From: Apostichopus japonicus
Lineage: Eukaryota > Echinodermata > Holothuroidea > Aspidochirotida > Stichopodidae
Direction of reading: 5' to 3'
Assembly (NCBI RefSeq): GCF_037975245.1
Contig: NC_092576.1
Coordinates: forward strand, 21,575,611-21,639,610
Length of the DNA: 64,000 nt
In this document: positions 1 to 9,950 of the stretch, in pieces
How the letters are laid out: each line of letters opens with the position of its first letter
Numbering within the stretch: the stretch's first letter is position 1
Made by a program: the position numbers and the translations under genes
The notes under the pieces: model-generated
Told to the model about the DNA's origin: nothing
What the model saw: the letters and a program-made list of their open reading frames with translations, nothing else
Database searches by the model: none

Positions 1-1401
1 AAATATAAAATAAAACTTGTAAGTGAAAGTATAGTACATTTCCAAGGTGACAGCTGAAACAAAAACACACAATCTTATGATGGGGTTAACTTGTAATAGT
101 GTTTTACTGTTCGCATATTTACAAATTACAAATTACAACAAATAGAGTAAAAACTTCTTTGGTATGTGGAGCAAGTCCACTGTTGGACCACTTACATGCA
201 CGCCTGCATTACTCAAAATACAGACTCCGGTACCAGTAGTCCAGTACTAGTTCGATTACCGTACAACTCTGATATTTATATGCCTAGTCTAGGCCTAGTT
301 GTTTGTTAATGAACATAGGTAAAGATCATGATGTTTCTTGTGTAATGATCTATCTAATATTGCAGTATTTTATTTAATATAGATTGGCTTTCTCTCCCTT
401 TTTTAGAGATGAAATGACCCACATACTACTACTAGGTAATGGTCACACTGACTAAATTAGGCTTAGGCCTAGAGACAAACAGTCTCTCTGCCAAAGGCAG
501 GTTACTCATAATACCCCTCTCCATAACTCCTCATCCCAAACACAGCCATGAAGGCATATATAAAGTGTTTTGAGTTAGCATAGACTAAGCTGAGCAGTAA
601 GCTTGTTGTAACTTGTATTTGTAAGTAGCCTAGCCTAGTCAGTAGTACCTCTAGTAGTACTAAAGTAGTAGCGCAAGTAGGAAAGTTTGTGCTGCCCTAA
701 CGACAACGTTTGCTTATCTCTTTCTCACATTACCGTGGACTTCATTATAAAACACATAATCATGGACTTCGTTATTAAACAGTGTAGGCTACTTACTGAT
801 AAAGCAGGAATATCGCATAATTAGCCATATCTGACTGCAGAATCCATTTCGCAACCAAGAACTTTCACCTGAACTTTCATCGAGTTGAGGTACTTTATAA
901 ATATGGGCGGAGCCTAAATTCCTAATACGGCAAATATTCATGTTTGCGCAATATTTGCGCTAGCGGTCTAGGAAAAAATACTCGCCGCCAGATACGGGCT
1001 CCCGGTCGCGAATTTTTTTCCCCAAACGGTCCACTATTTGCATACTCCCGCCAACAAAAACCAGTGTCTAATATTCACAATTTCGAGGAAGCAAATAAAC
1101 CTTGCGCAAGATCGTGATACGTGGCGGAGGTTAATCACTGAGCATGTCGGATGGACGAGACTCAACTCACTATTACTACTAATATAGGCACCGCCCATTC
1201 GCCTGTTGTTTCCATGGTTATAACCTATGTATATGAGCTTGCCGAAGGTTACGAAATTATCGGAAAAGCCGTGCGCGACAAAATTATATGTAATGATTAA
1301 GTGACATACATATTAGTTACTATTTATAAATATATGTTATGCAAATATAAATAGGTCAAACATAAGCTATACATACGAGGAGTACGAGTAGTCTTTATAT
1401 A
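1..1401. other. Left flank, low-copy non-coding sequence
   Basis: AT-rich sequence with several TAGGCCTA-type words and no credible coding frame on either strand. A CpG-denser stretch at about 900-1160 (GGGCGG near 904 and several CGC and GCG words) could be a promoter-type region, but no exon is visible beside it. It is not repeated beyond 54003, so it lies outside the inverted duplication, whose left boundary is at 1504. Confidence 0.6.
557..564 (+). promoter_or_regulatory. TATA-like box, weak
   Basis: TATATAAA embedded in CATATATAAAG. No recognisable initiator, transcript or coding exon follows, so this is only a sequence match in AT-rich DNA and may be chance. Confidence 0.15.
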
Positions 1402-1405
1402 ATAC

Positions 1406-2373
1406 TGTAACGCCCTGGGTGTTCGGGATGCATGTACTCCGATTCGAACACGCCCACGGCTACTCAGAATATGTTTCCCCGAGTTTTAAGAATAATTGAC
1501 TATGCGATATGTTGCCCATTCACTCAGCATTCCACTTACTTTTGTTCTATTTTGCAAGTCTTTCTCGCTCTCCCCGTCGTCTGCCATCACCAGCATTCCA
1601 GGCATTACCTCTTCTATCTCCTGTTAAGCGTTTATCTATTTTACTATAGCTTGCTCTCTATACCTTGTTTAATTAAGACGGTGTTGCTTGTTATGTTTAT
1701 TTGTGTTTTGGAAGACTTGGTTTATTTCGTTGATGTTCGGGCAGAGAACTGGAGACCAGCAGTGAGCAGCACGGCTATTGCAGTTTAGTATTATTTTAAA
1801 GGTAAGGTTGTTTTATTTATTTTAGAGAGCGGGTCCAGGAGTGAGGGCTGACTACGGGCGCCATTTCCTATTGTATTTTATAACTGACAATTTCCCGTCC
1901 TGGTTGGCTTCGTTGCATGTAATTTAAACAGGTGGTAAGGTAAAATTAGGGTTCTCTCAGAGGTATTGTAATAGCTAATCTAGGCACATTGAGCAGTATT
2001 TGTCCAGCCTGTCGTTGGCGCCCCGTGTTGGGTATTCACTCTCGTAATTCTTAAGAGCCGTGCTGCCCACGCCCTGGTACGTAGTTTATTAGTTATTTAG
2101 TTCAATTGAATTTTTGCTCGTTCATGTTTGAGTACGGCAGAAAGACACTGCCTTGTTTTTGTCAAGTGTATGTTTTCAAGTGGATTAATCAAATCGGTGA
2201 ATGAGACCCACCCAGTTCTCGTAAACTATATTCTTCCCTATATTTGTGTATTGGTTTAATAAGCCCTGCTGGCATTATTCTTCGCCTCCCCCTTTCCCCT
2301 TCCCTGACATCAGTTGGCCTCAAGCTGCCTGATAACCCACGCTGCCGCTCTGCCTGGGTACAGGGGCGTTACA
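1406..2373. mobile_element. Solo LTR, 968 bp, with 4-bp target duplication
   Basis: The segment starts TGTAACGCCC and ends GGGCGTTACA, a perfect 10-bp inverted terminal pair of the TG...CA type used by LTR retrotransposons. It is flanked by the direct repeat ATAC at 1402-1405 and 2374-2377. No gag or pol follows on either side, so this looks like a solo LTR left by LTR-LTR recombination. It holds a donor-like TAAAG/GTAAGG at 1801/1802. A TGGCGCC word at 2016, resembling a primer-binding site, is oddly placed inside the LTR. Superfamily and orientation are not decidable here. A truncated, inverted copy lies at 53137-54003. The 118-codon frame at 1432-1788 has no recognisable domain and is probably chance. 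Confidence 0.8.
1799..1807 (+). promoter_or_regulatory. Splice-donor-like site in LTR
   Basis: AAG/GTAAGG, close to the eukaryotic 5' splice consensus, with the exon-intron boundary after 1801. The same site is preserved in inverted form in the right arm (CCTTACCTT at 53697-53705). It points toward the array of acceptor-like sites starting at 4740. That an LTR transcript splices from here into the array is only inference. Confidence 0.3.
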
Positions 2374-2469
2374 ATACGGAATAACTTATATATGGGAAGT
2401 TGTAATCAATTATTCGGTGTAAAGTTTTTGTCACACACGGCGCCCCATAGTATTGACATCAGTAGTAAT

Positions 2470-2632
2470 ACGTGACAATTTCGATGTCAACTTTTACGTG
2501 TCATTTTTTGTACGTGTCAATTTACATGTCAATTTTTAAATGTCAAGTTAGATGTCAAATTTAGATGTCAATTTTTAGATGTCAATTTAGATGTCAAATT
2601 TAGATGTCAATTTTTACGTGACAATTTAGATG
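2470..2632 (+). repeat. Short tandem repeat, GATGTCAATTT-type
   Basis: About a dozen degenerate copies of a unit near TTTAGATGTCAA, with variants TACGTGTCAA and TACGTGACAA. It is 163 bp here and 124 bp in the right-arm counterpart (52917-53040), so copy number changed after the arms separated. Confidence 0.8.
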
Positions 2633-3169
2633 AATACACATGAATTGAGTACATGTCAAATTAGTAATAATACATTTCAAGTTTGTAATTCATGCCACTG
2701 TGGTTCTTTTGGCGTTCCATATACGACAGATATCAGTCAATCTTCTCTATGGTTGACTGACTTTGATGAAATAACCAAAGAAGAAAACATTTGGCGCCAA
2801 AATTTAGGTTGTGTCAAACTCAGAGCAGCGTGGTTTGCATGAAGACGTTGATGTGCTGACTTTTGGACTGCGTGTGCCGATATAGTGTGAATGTGAGTAA
2901 AATATTCCAATTGAAATATTTATTGGTAGGCCATGCATACGTCAAAGTGATAACTTCAAACCCAAGCGTGGAAATATCTGCTTAGCACTTTCTTAAACTT
3001 ACTTAATGATTAAAAGAAACCTGTTGTTTTTGGTACACGTGTTTCTTCAAGAAATAGTTGTTAACATTTATTTAACGACTCAACAGTGTACTACTATTAA
3101 ATTTCCTTATTGACAAATTCAGTATCCGTACTACGTAAAAAAATCAGGGAGGTGTTTCTGTCTGGATAG
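2633..3169. other. Left-arm spacer with decayed 70-codon frame
   Basis: Low-copy sequence shared with the right arm (52381-52916). A 70-codon frame at 2630-2842 is broken in the right arm by a one-base deletion (GATGAAATAACC here, GATGAATAACC there). I recognise no protein. It is either non-coding or an old exon remnant. Confidence 0.5.
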
Positions 3170-3262
3170 TGTTTACACGGGTCCAAAAATCGGGAACCGG
3201 GTACCCGAGGGCCGTTACCCGTCGAGTATCCGGGTACCCGGGAAAAATTTGTTTACCCTCGT
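3170..3262 (+). repeat. KpnI/SmaI-palindrome-rich block
   Basis: Contains GGGTACCC and ATCCGGGTACCCGGG, with the self-complementary core CCGGGTACCCGG at 3230-3241. It is mirrored at 52304-52372. Similar words recur at 50560-50605 and, less completely, near 4140-4165, which suggests a small dispersed repeat. Function unknown. Confidence 0.5.
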
Positions 3263-3769
3263 GTATCACGATTTTCAAGAAATTACATATTGGATGCTGT
3301 AATAAATGCATTATATTCTCTACTGACAATGTTTTCATGTTCAAATACGTAGGTGTAAGATAAGGAATAAAACCTCCCTCAATAATTTGTATTTGCTTCT
3401 GTTTCTTTCATTAACTTGTTAATAAATTAATTATTTAATTATAATTAGCATTACTACTAACATCGCACTGCCGCCGCTGCTTATGCTAGCTCGTGCACGT
3501 CTATTGGATCAAACCATATAAATATCCAATTTAGCTCTTAAACAGTTTTAAATACTACTACTCTCTATTATGCAGGCCCAAGGTTCGCATTAGCCGCGAG
3601 ATTTCGCGATTCGGGCAATTTGATCGCATTTGGAATAAACGATTAGTAAAAAGCCACTTGCGATTACTACTTTTTAGTTATCCCGTCTATAATCCATAAA
3701 CATCGCGTAAAATTCCTTGTCAGCCTTTCCTTCTTTGAAATAAACGAATGAATAAATAATAATTTCTTC
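3263..3769. other. Left-arm spacer, non-coding
   Basis: AT-rich sequence mirrored in the right arm at about 51786-52303. It includes a CGC- and GCC-rich stretch near 3466-3500 (CGCACTGCCGCCGCTGC). Only short overlapping frames are seen. Confidence 0.5.
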
Positions 3770-4095
3770 CACATGGTAGCCTAACACCACACTAAGTCAA
3801 TGAGAAACTAGCTAAGCCTAACCATCTGTTTATTTGCTGGAGTTGTGACGCAGTTGTAAGACATCCATGGAATACTTTCGTCATTGCTGTTACGTTCGAC
3901 CACATGGTTGCCTAACACCACACTAAGTCAATGGGGGTAGTCTAGCCTAGCCATCCGTTTATTAGCTGAAATTGTGACGCAGTTATAAGATATCTATGGA
4001 AAGCTTTCGTTATTGCTGTTATCTTCGAACACATGGTAGCCTAACAACACACTAAGTCAATGGGAAATCAGCCTAACCATCGGTTTGCAATTTTT
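3770..4095 (+). repeat. 130-bp tandem unit, about 2.5 copies
   Basis: CACATGGTNGCCTAACANCAC starts at 3770, 3901 and 4030, a period of 129-131 bp. Each unit also carries a GTGACGCAGTTNTAAGA word. The right arm holds about nine copies of the same unit (50583-51785), so this block expanded there or contracted here. Confidence 0.85.
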
Positions 4096-4614
4096 TTTAA
4101 ACAATTAAACTTTGCGTATGATTCGGGTAATAAATTAGGAACCGGGTATTATCGCGTCGAGTGGGCCCCAGTCTTCATGCTACTAGTAGTAAACCATTTA
4201 ATCGTACATGCTATATGCCTGCCTTGTTTTCAGCTCCTTGCAGCAGTCGGTTGGGAACGTTAGGCCTAAGGAAGATACCATTTCTCTGGCTAGGATGAGA
4301 TGTAGCCAGCTAGGCTACAACACTTTTAAAAACAAGCAAATGTAAACATGTCTCTTATTCCTATTATTAATGAGCCAGGATTAAATGTGTATGCATGATA
4401 TCCATCTGCACGTACAGCTCGTTATACAAATACTTTTGGCATGGGCAACAAATAGTGCAAAATGTAGCGCTGATGTCAGGCAATATCAGTTGGTGCTTTG
4501 TACACCTTAATGGCTAAGTTTATGAGAAATTATTTGAAGGAACTCTGCCTAAACTTAAAGCCTTTTCTAAATTGCTGTAAATGTAACTTTACACCGATCA
4601 TACCAACCTGCTGG
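4096..4614. other. Spacer leading into the 285-bp array
   Basis: Shared with the right arm, but a block of about 477 bp present there (50106-50582) is missing here at about 4165. The frame at 4498-4743 (81 codons) is kept in both arms with few changes. Its C-terminal half simply reads through the first GT-rich tail of the array, so I do not treat it as a gene. It may be the ancestral upstream part of the amplified exon-like unit. Confidence 0.5.
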
Positions 4615-4622
4615 AGAACAAC

Positions 4623-4628
4623 AATAAA
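4623..4628 (+). terminator. First AATAAA of the array
   Basis: AATAAA in AACAATAAAGGTTGTG, followed within 30 bp by a GT-rich stretch (GTTCCATGTCTGTTTG). This is the arrangement of a eukaryotic polyadenylation signal and downstream element. It precedes the first acceptor-like site at 4740 and marks the start of the repeated module. Confidence 0.35.
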
Positions 4629-4759
4629 GGTTGTGTTCCATGTCTGTTTGTTTCATGCTTGTTTTATGTTTGCTTGTTCGATGTTTTCTTTCTTTAAATT
4701 GTGTCGTACCAAATCCAACAACCTTCTTTTTTTCTTCTTATAATAGGTGTAAGACAAAT

Positions 4760-4810
4760 ATGTCTACTAAAACAACGGTGTTGTTAGTGAAGGACGATGA
4801 CAAAGGTTGA
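4760..4810 (+). other. Micro-ORF of the outermost left unit
   Basis: ATG to TGA, 16 codons, encoding MSTKTTVLLVKDDDKG. It lies 14 bp after an AG acceptor-like site, with A at -3. It differs from the inner consensus at about eight residues, yet length, frame, stop position and the LVKDDD-x-G tail are the same. In the right-arm counterpart the ATG has been lost (ACAAATAAATCT). Translation is unproven. Confidence 0.3.
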
Positions 4811-5104
4811 TTGTGAAGGAAAAAAATAAAGTTGGTGTATATTCCATGTTTGATATTTGTTTGTTCGTTGTTTGTAGTTTTGATTAATGTACTTTTGTTG
4901 ATGTATTTGTTGTTTCATGTATGTTTTTTTATGGGTTTTTTATGATTTTTCTATCTTGTTTGTACGATGTTTGTCTGTTTGACACCAAATCCAAACATCT
5001 CTTTCCTTTTTTCTCGTTTATAGAAGGTGTAAGAAAAAGATGGCTACTGCAACAATGAAACAGTTGGTGAAAGACGATGACCAAGGTTGATTGTGAAGGA
5101 AAAC

Positions 5105-5110
5105 AATAAA
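5105..5110 (+). terminator. Representative AATAAA of the 285-bp unit
   Basis: Stands for the array: AATAAA follows the micro-ORF stop by about 15 bp and is followed by GGTGGTGTATGTTCC and TGTTTGTTTG. By eye the hexamer is intact in 12 of 20 left units and changed to AACAAA or AATGAA in the other 8. On the minus strand of the right array it is intact in nearly all units. Each unit could act as a polyadenylation site. Confidence 0.35.
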
Positions 5111-5626
5111 GGTGGTGTATGTTCCATGTTTGTTTGTTCGTTGTTTGTATTTTTGTTTGATGTACATTTGTTTGATGTACATTTGTTTGATGTACATTTG
5201 TTTGATGTATGTTTCTTTGTTATGATGAATGTTTCTTTGATGTATGTTGACAATGTATGTCACTTTGATACCAAATCCAAACATGATTTCTTTTTCTTGT
5301 TCCTTTAATTTTCTTATTTTATAGAAGGTTTTAGACAAAGATTGCTACTGCAACAATGAAACAGTTGGTGAAAGACGATGACCAAGGTTGATTGTGAAGG
5401 AAAACAATAAAGGTGGTGTTTTTTCCATGTTTGTTTGTTCGTTGTTTGGATTTTTGTTTGATGTATATTTGTTCGATGTATATTTTTTGGATGTTTATTT
5501 GTTTGATGTATGTTTCTTTGTTATGGTGAATGTTTCTTTGATGTATGTTTGTAAAATGTAAGTCTGTTTGATACCAAATCGAAACATGATTTCTTTTTTT
5601 TCTTATTTTATAGGTGTAAGACAAAG

Positions 5627-5677
5627 ATGGCTACTGCAACAGAGAAACAGTTGGTGAAAGACGATGACCAAGGTTGA
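5627..5677 (+). other. Micro-ORF, consensus form
   Basis: Sixteen codons reading MATATEKQLVKDDDQG, then TGA, in context AAAG-ATG-G with A at -3 and G at +4, a strong start context. Other left units vary as MATATMKQ, MTTATKKQ, MASAREEQ and MATAREEQ, always with the same length and stop. One unit (5341) has ATT instead of ATG. The peptide is charged with a DDD cluster and shows no signal peptide. I recognise no family. Confidence 0.3.
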
Positions 5678-7042
5678 TTGTGAAGGAAAACAATAAAGGT
5701 GGTGTATGTTTCATGTTTGTTTGTTCGTTGTTTGTAATTTTGTTTGATGTATATTTGTTTGACGTTTATTTTTTTGAATGTTTATTTCTTATGATGAATG
5801 TTTCTTTGATGTATGTTTGTACAATTTATGTCTGTTTGATACCAAATCGAAACATGTTTTTTTTCTTCTTTTTTCTTTCTTCTTTTCTTTTTCTTTTTCT
5901 TATTTTATAGAAGGTTTTAGACAAAGATGACTACTGCAACAAAGAAACAGTTGGTGAAAGACGATGATCAAGGTTGATTGTGAAGGAAAACAATAAAGGT
6001 GGTGTATGTTCCAAGTTTGTTCGTTTGTTGTTTGTATTTTTGTTTGATGTATATTTGTTTGATGTATATTTTTGGGATGTTTATTTGTTTGATGTATGTT
6101 TCTTTGTTATGATGAATGTATCTTTGATGTATGTTTGTAAAATGTATGTCTGTTTGATACCAAATCGAAACATCATTTCTTTTCTTTTTTTCTTATTTTA
6201 TAGGTGTAAGAAAAACATGACTACTGCAACAGAGAAACAGTTGGCGAAAGACGATGACCAAGGTTGATTGTGAAGGAAAACAACAAAGGTGGTGTATGTT
6301 CCATGTTTGTTTGTTAGTTGTTTGTATTTTTGTTTGATGTATATTTGTTTGATGTATATTCTTTGGATGTTTATTTGTTTGATGTATGTTTGTACAATGT
6401 ATGTCTGTTTGATAGCAAATCAAAACATGATTTCTTTTTTTTCACTTTTCTTATTTTATAGAAGGTGTTAGACAAAGATGGCTTCTGCAAGAGAGGAACA
6501 GTTGGTGAAAGACGATGACCAAGGTTGATTTTGAAGGAAAACAATAAAGGTGGTGTATGATCCATGTTTGTTTGTTTGTTGTTTGTATTTTTGTTTGATG
6601 TATATTTGTTTGATGTATATTTTTTGGATGTTTATTTGTTTGATGTATGTTTGTACAATGTATGTCTGTTTGATACCAAATCAAAACATGATTTCCTTTT
6701 TCACTTTTCTTATTTTATAGAAGGTGTAAGACAAAGATGGCTACTGCAACAATGAAACAGTTGGTGAAAGACGATGACCAAGGTTGATTTTGAAGGAAAA
6801 CAATAAAGGTGGTGTATGTTCCATGTTTGTTCGTTCGTTGTTTGTATTTTTCTTTGATGTATATTTGTTTGATGTATATTTTTGGATGTTTATTTGTTTG
6901 ATGTATGTTTGTACAATGTATGTCTGTTTGATACCAAATCAAAACATGATTTCTTTTTTTCACTTTTCTTATTTTATAGAAGGTGTTAGACAAAGATGGC
7001 TACTGCAACAATGAAACAGTTGGTGAAAGACGATGACCAAGG

Positions 7043-9950
7043 TTGATTTTGAAGGAAAACAATAAAGGTGGTGTATGTTCCATGTTTGTTCGTTCGTTGT
7101 TTGTATTTTTCTTTGATGTATATTTGTTTGATGTATATTTTTTGGATGTTTATTTGTTTGATGTATGTTTCTTTGTTATGGTGAATGTTTCTTTGATGTA
7201 TGTTTGTAAAATGTATGTCTGTTTGATACCAAATCAAAACATGATTTCTTTTTTTCACTTTTCTTATTTTATAGAAGGTGTAAGACAAAGATGGCTACTG
7301 CAACAGAGGAACAGTTGGTGAAAGACGATGACCAAGGTTGATTGTGAAGGAAAACAATAAAGGTGGTGTATGTTCCATGTTGTTTGTTCGTTGTTTGTAT
7401 TTTTCTTTGATGTATATTTGTTTGATGTATATTTTTGGGATGTTTATTTGTTTGATGTATGTTTCTTTGTTATGATGAATGTATCTTTGATGTATGTTTG
7501 TAAAATGTATGTCTGTTTGATACCAAATCGAAACATCATTTCTTTTCTTTTTTTCTTATTTTATAGGTGTCAAAAAACATGACTACTGCAACAGAGAAAC
7601 AGTTGGCGAAAGACGATGACCAAGGTTGATTGTGAAGGAAAACAACAAAGGTGGTGTATGTTCCATGTTTGTTTGTTAGTTGTTTGTATTTTTGTTTGAT
7701 GTATATTTTTTGGATGTTTATTTGTTTGATGTATATTTTTTGGATGTTTATTTGTTTGATGTATGTTTGTAAAATGTATGTCTGTTTGATACCAAATCAA
7801 AACATGATTTCTTTTTTTCACTTTTCTTATTTTATAGAAGGTGTAAGACAAAGATGGCTACTGCAACAGAGGAACAGTTGGTGAAAGACGATGACCAAGG
7901 TTGATTGTGAAGGAAAACAATAAAGGTGGTGTATGTTCCATGTTGTTTGTTCGTTGTTTGTATTTTTCTTTGATGTATATTTGTTTGATGTATATTTTTT
8001 GGATGTTTATTTGTTTGATGTATGTTTCTTTGTTATGATGAATGTATCTTTGATGTATGTTTGTAAAATGTATGTCTGTTTGATACCAAATCGAAACATC
8101 ATTTCTTTTCTTTTTTTCTTATTTTATAGGTGTCAAAAAACATGACTACTGCAACAGAGAAACAGTTGGCGAAAGACGATGACCAAGGTTGATTGTGAAG
8201 GAAAACAACAAAGGTGGTGTATGTTCCATGTTTGTTTGTTAGTTGTTTGTATTTTTGTTTGATGTATATTTTTTGGATGTTTATTTGTTTGATGTATATT
8301 TTTTGGATGTTTATTTGTTTGATGTATGTTTGTAAAATGTATGTCTGTTTGATACCAAATCAAAACATGATTTCTTTTTTTTTTCACTTTTCTTATTTTA
8401 TAGAAGGTGTTAGGACAAAGATGGCTACTGCAAGAGAGGAACAGTTGGTGAAAGACGATGACCAAGGTTGATTTTGAAGGAAAACAACAAAGGTGGTGTC
8501 TGTTCCATGTTTGTTTGTTAGTTGTTTGTATTTTTGTTTGATGTATATTTTTTGGATGTTTATTTGTTTGATGTATATTTTTTGGATGTTTATTTGTTTG
8601 ATGTATGTTTGTAAAATGTATGTCTGTTTGATACCAAATCAAAACATGATTTCTTTTTTTTTCACTTTTCTTATTTTATAGAAGGTGTTAGGACAAAGAT
8701 GGCTACTGCAAGAGAGGAACAGTTGGTGAAAGACGATGACCAAGGTTGATTTTGAAGGAAAACAACAAAGGTGGTGTCTGTTCCATGTTTGTTTGTTAGT
8801 TGTTTGTATTTTTGTTTGATGTATATTTGTTTGATGAATATTTTTTGGATGTTTATTTGTTTGATGTATGTTTGTACAATGTATGTCTGTTTGATACCAA
8901 ATCAAAACATGATTTCTTTTTTTCACTTTTCTTATTTTATAGAAGGTGTAAGACAAAGATGGCTACTGCAACAATGAAACAGTTGGTGAAAGACGATGAC
9001 CAAGGTTGATTTTGAAGGAAAACAATAAAGGTGGTGTATGTTCCATGTTTGTTCGTTCGTTGTTTGTATTTTTCTTTGATGTATATTTGTTTGATGTATA
9101 TTTTTTGGATGTTTATTTGTTTGATGTATGTTTCTTTGTTATGGTGAATGTTTCTTTGATGTATGTTTGTAAAATGTATGTCTGTTTGATACCAAATCAA
9201 AACATGATTTCTTTTTTTCACTTTTCTTATTTTATAGAAGGTGTAAGACAAAGATGGCTACTGCAACAGAGGAACAGTTGGTGAAAGACGATGACCAAGG
9301 TTGATTGTGAAGGAAAACAATAAAGGTGGTGTATGTTCCATGTTGTTTGTTCGTTGTTTGTATTTTTCTTTGATGTATATTTGTTTGATGTATATTTTTG
9401 GGATGTTTATTTGTTTGATGTATGTTTCTTTGTTATGATGAATGTATCTTTGATGTATGTTTGTAAAATGTATGTCTGTTTGATACCAAATCGAAACATC
9501 ATTTCTTTTCTTTTTTTCTTATTTTATAGGTGTCAAAAAACATGACTACTGCAACAGAGAAACAGTTGGCGAAAGACGATGACCAAGGTTGATTGTGAAG
9601 GAAAACAACAAAGGTGGTGTATGTTCCATGTTTGTTTGTTAGTTGTTTGTATTTTTGTTTGATGTATATTTTTTGGATGTTTATTTGTTTGATGTATATT
9701 TTTTGGATGTTTATTTGTTTGATGTATGTTTGTAAAATGTATGTCTGTTTGATACCAAATCAAAACATGATTTCTTTTTTTTTTCACTTTTCTTATTTTA
9801 TAGAAGGTGTTAGGACAAAGATGGCTACTGCAAGAGAGGAACAGTTGGTGAAAGACGATGACCAAGGTTGATTTTGAAGGAAAACAACAAAGGTGGTGTC
9901 TGTTCCATGTTTGTTTGTTAGTTGTTTGTATTTTTGTTTGATGTATGTTT
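7043..9950 (+). repeat. Higher-order repeat of 1963 bp in the left 285-bp array
   Basis: The block at 7043-7321 recurs without visible change at 9006-9284, 7370-7582 at 9333-9545 and 7651-7851 at 9614-9814, all offset by 1963 bp (about seven units). Inside it a 563-bp two-unit step repeats (7370 to 7933). This shows recent multi-unit duplication, probably by unequal exchange. Confidence 0.85.

Noticed and set aside
1432-1788. 118-codon frame in the LTR
   Set aside because: Hydrophobic composition with no recognisable domain, and the start lies outside the duplicated part. LTRs rarely encode proteins and nothing supports this one.
2016-2031. Primer-binding-site-like TGGCGCC as evidence for an internal retroelement region
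   Set aside because: It lies inside the LTR bounded by TG...CA and a target duplication, with no polypurine tract or coding region after it.
2630-2842. 70-codon frame in the left arm
   Set aside because: Frameshifted in the right-arm copy and without a known family, so coding use is unlikely.
4498-4743. 81-codon frame kept in both arms
   Set aside because: Conservation is expected from about 97% arm identity. The C-terminal half is the GT-rich tail of the repeat read as Phe, Cys and Leu.
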